From Gammaproteobacteria bacterium (GTDB lineage: Bacteria; Pseudomonadota; Gammaproteobacteria; UBA6429), in NCBI GenBank assembly GCA_003232015.1, contig QIKU01000106.1:1-8806 (forward strand): 8,806 bases of DNA, written 5' to 3'. The notes below the pieces were generated by a model. It saw only the letters and a list, made by a program, of their open reading frames with translations, was not told where the DNA came from and searched no databases. The translations under genes and the position numbers were made by a program. This document shows positions 8,259 through 8,806 of this stretch, in pieces. Each line of letters starts with the position of its first letter. The stretch's first letter is position 1.

Positions 8259-8326
8259 AACATTAAACTTCAGACGGTGATAGTATTTTTCCTTTAGACT
8301 TTATCGGTTAATCTTATCCACTGCTT

Positions 8327-8806
8327 ATGTCGCTTCAACAAATATCACATCACTTTCATGTTATGGGCGGGCCTGCTGAGTTACAGCTTTACCTCGACGC
8401 AGCAACACATGATCAAGCTCAGCTAATACAACTCGCAGAGTCTGAAGCCCGTCGGCTGGAAAAAAAATATTCACGCTACCGCGATGACAGTGTCACCAGC
8501 GCCATTAATAATGCAGCCAGCCAACCAAAAGGCATCATGGTTGATGACGAAACCGCAGCCTTGCTCAACTACGCACAACTCGCCTGGCAACAAAGCAACG
8601 GCTTGTTTGATATTACGTCCGGCGTATTACGCAAAGCATGGGACTTTAAATCAAACAAGCTGCCGAATAAAAAACAAATAACAAAACTATTAAACAATGT
8701 TGGCTGGCAAAAACTTTTATGGCAGCCCCCTATGTTACAGCTTCCAAAAGGAATGGAAGTAGACTTTGGCGGTGTTGTTAAAGAATATGCAGCCGATGCC
8801 ATCGCC
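8327..8806 (+). CDS. apbE: FAD:protein FMN transferase (ApbE family), N-terminal part, cut by the window end
   Basis: Magnesium-dependent enzyme that transfers FMN from FAD onto a Thr or Ser of a target protein. The frame from ATG 8327 stays open to the last base, giving 160 residues, about half of a normal ApbE. Family landmarks are HVMGGPAELQL (11-21), aligning with the usual MGT-type opening; EKKYSRYRDDSVTSAIN (45-61); SNGLFDITSGVL (90-101); and MEVDFGGVVKEYAAD (143-157), the flavin-binding glycine stretch. No signal peptide or lipobox is present, and an in-frame TAA at 8309-8311 rules out a nearby upstream extension, so the visible form appears cytoplasmic. Many ApbE proteins are exported, so this is notable beside three exported neighbours. 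No good ribosome binding site precedes the ATG. The catalytic C-terminal half cannot be judged here. Confidence 0.92.
   Translation, partial: MSLQQISHHFHVMGGPAELQLYLDAATHDQAQLIQLAESEARRLEKKYSRYRDDSVTSAINNAASQPKGIMVDDETAALLNYAQLAWQQSNGLFDITSGVLRKAWDFKSNKLPNKKQITKLLNNVGWQKLLWQPPMLQLPKGMEVDFGGVVKEYAADAIA

Overview
The window looks like a chromosomal segment of a gammaproteobacterium of moderate, slightly AT-rich base composition. The main reason is the minus-strand block glyQ-glyS-(MazG-like)-gmhB-plsC, a gene order I know from Pseudomonas-type gammaproteobacteria, in which split glycyl-tRNA synthetase genes sit beside gmhB and a plsC-type acyltransferase. The proteins also read as gammaproteobacterial in style. 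No RNA gene, insertion sequence, CRISPR array or phage gene was recognised.

Layout. (1) 1-361, minus: the N-terminal 120 residues of the tRNA wobble-base methyltransferase TrmL, cut by the window edge. (2) 441-1379, plus: a class 1B-type dihydroorotate dehydrogenase (PyrD), divergent from trmL across a short region with overlapping candidate promoters. (3) 1413-6011, minus: a compact five-gene block, transcribed glyQ, glyS, MazG-like pyrophosphohydrolase, gmhB, plsC, with gaps of -4 to 28 bases and a candidate promoter at 6065-6095. It converges on pyrD. (4) 6012-6368: a 357-base divergent intergenic region with candidate promoters for both directions, a perfect 9-bp inverted repeat in the leader of the plus-strand genes, and a weak hint of decayed coding sequence. 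(5) 6369 to the window end, plus: a four-gene cluster of an exported TlpA-like thioredoxin, a 70-residue lipoprotein of the DUF4266 type ending in GGGCGCN, a DUF3570-type outer-membrane beta-barrel, and the first 160 residues of an ApbE-type FAD:protein FMN transferase.

How the genes work together. The minus-strand block is housekeeping: glycine tRNA charging, nucleotide-pool or house-cleaning hydrolysis, LPS heptose precursor synthesis and phospholipid acylation. The plus-strand cluster is the interesting part. A WCAPC thioredoxin, a lipoprotein with a terminal Cys-x-Cys, an outer-membrane barrel and a flavin-attaching enzyme, in nearly contiguous genes, suggest an uncharacterised envelope redox system. 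The barrel carries two identical MSGAS pentapeptides 20 residues apart. The first has Glu three residues before the Ser, so it resembles the Dxx(S/T)GA(T/S) acceptor motif of ApbE enzymes. This makes covalent FMN on the barrel a testable idea. Against it, the ApbE start shows no signal peptide and an in-frame stop lies just upstream, so this enzyme looks cytoplasmic.
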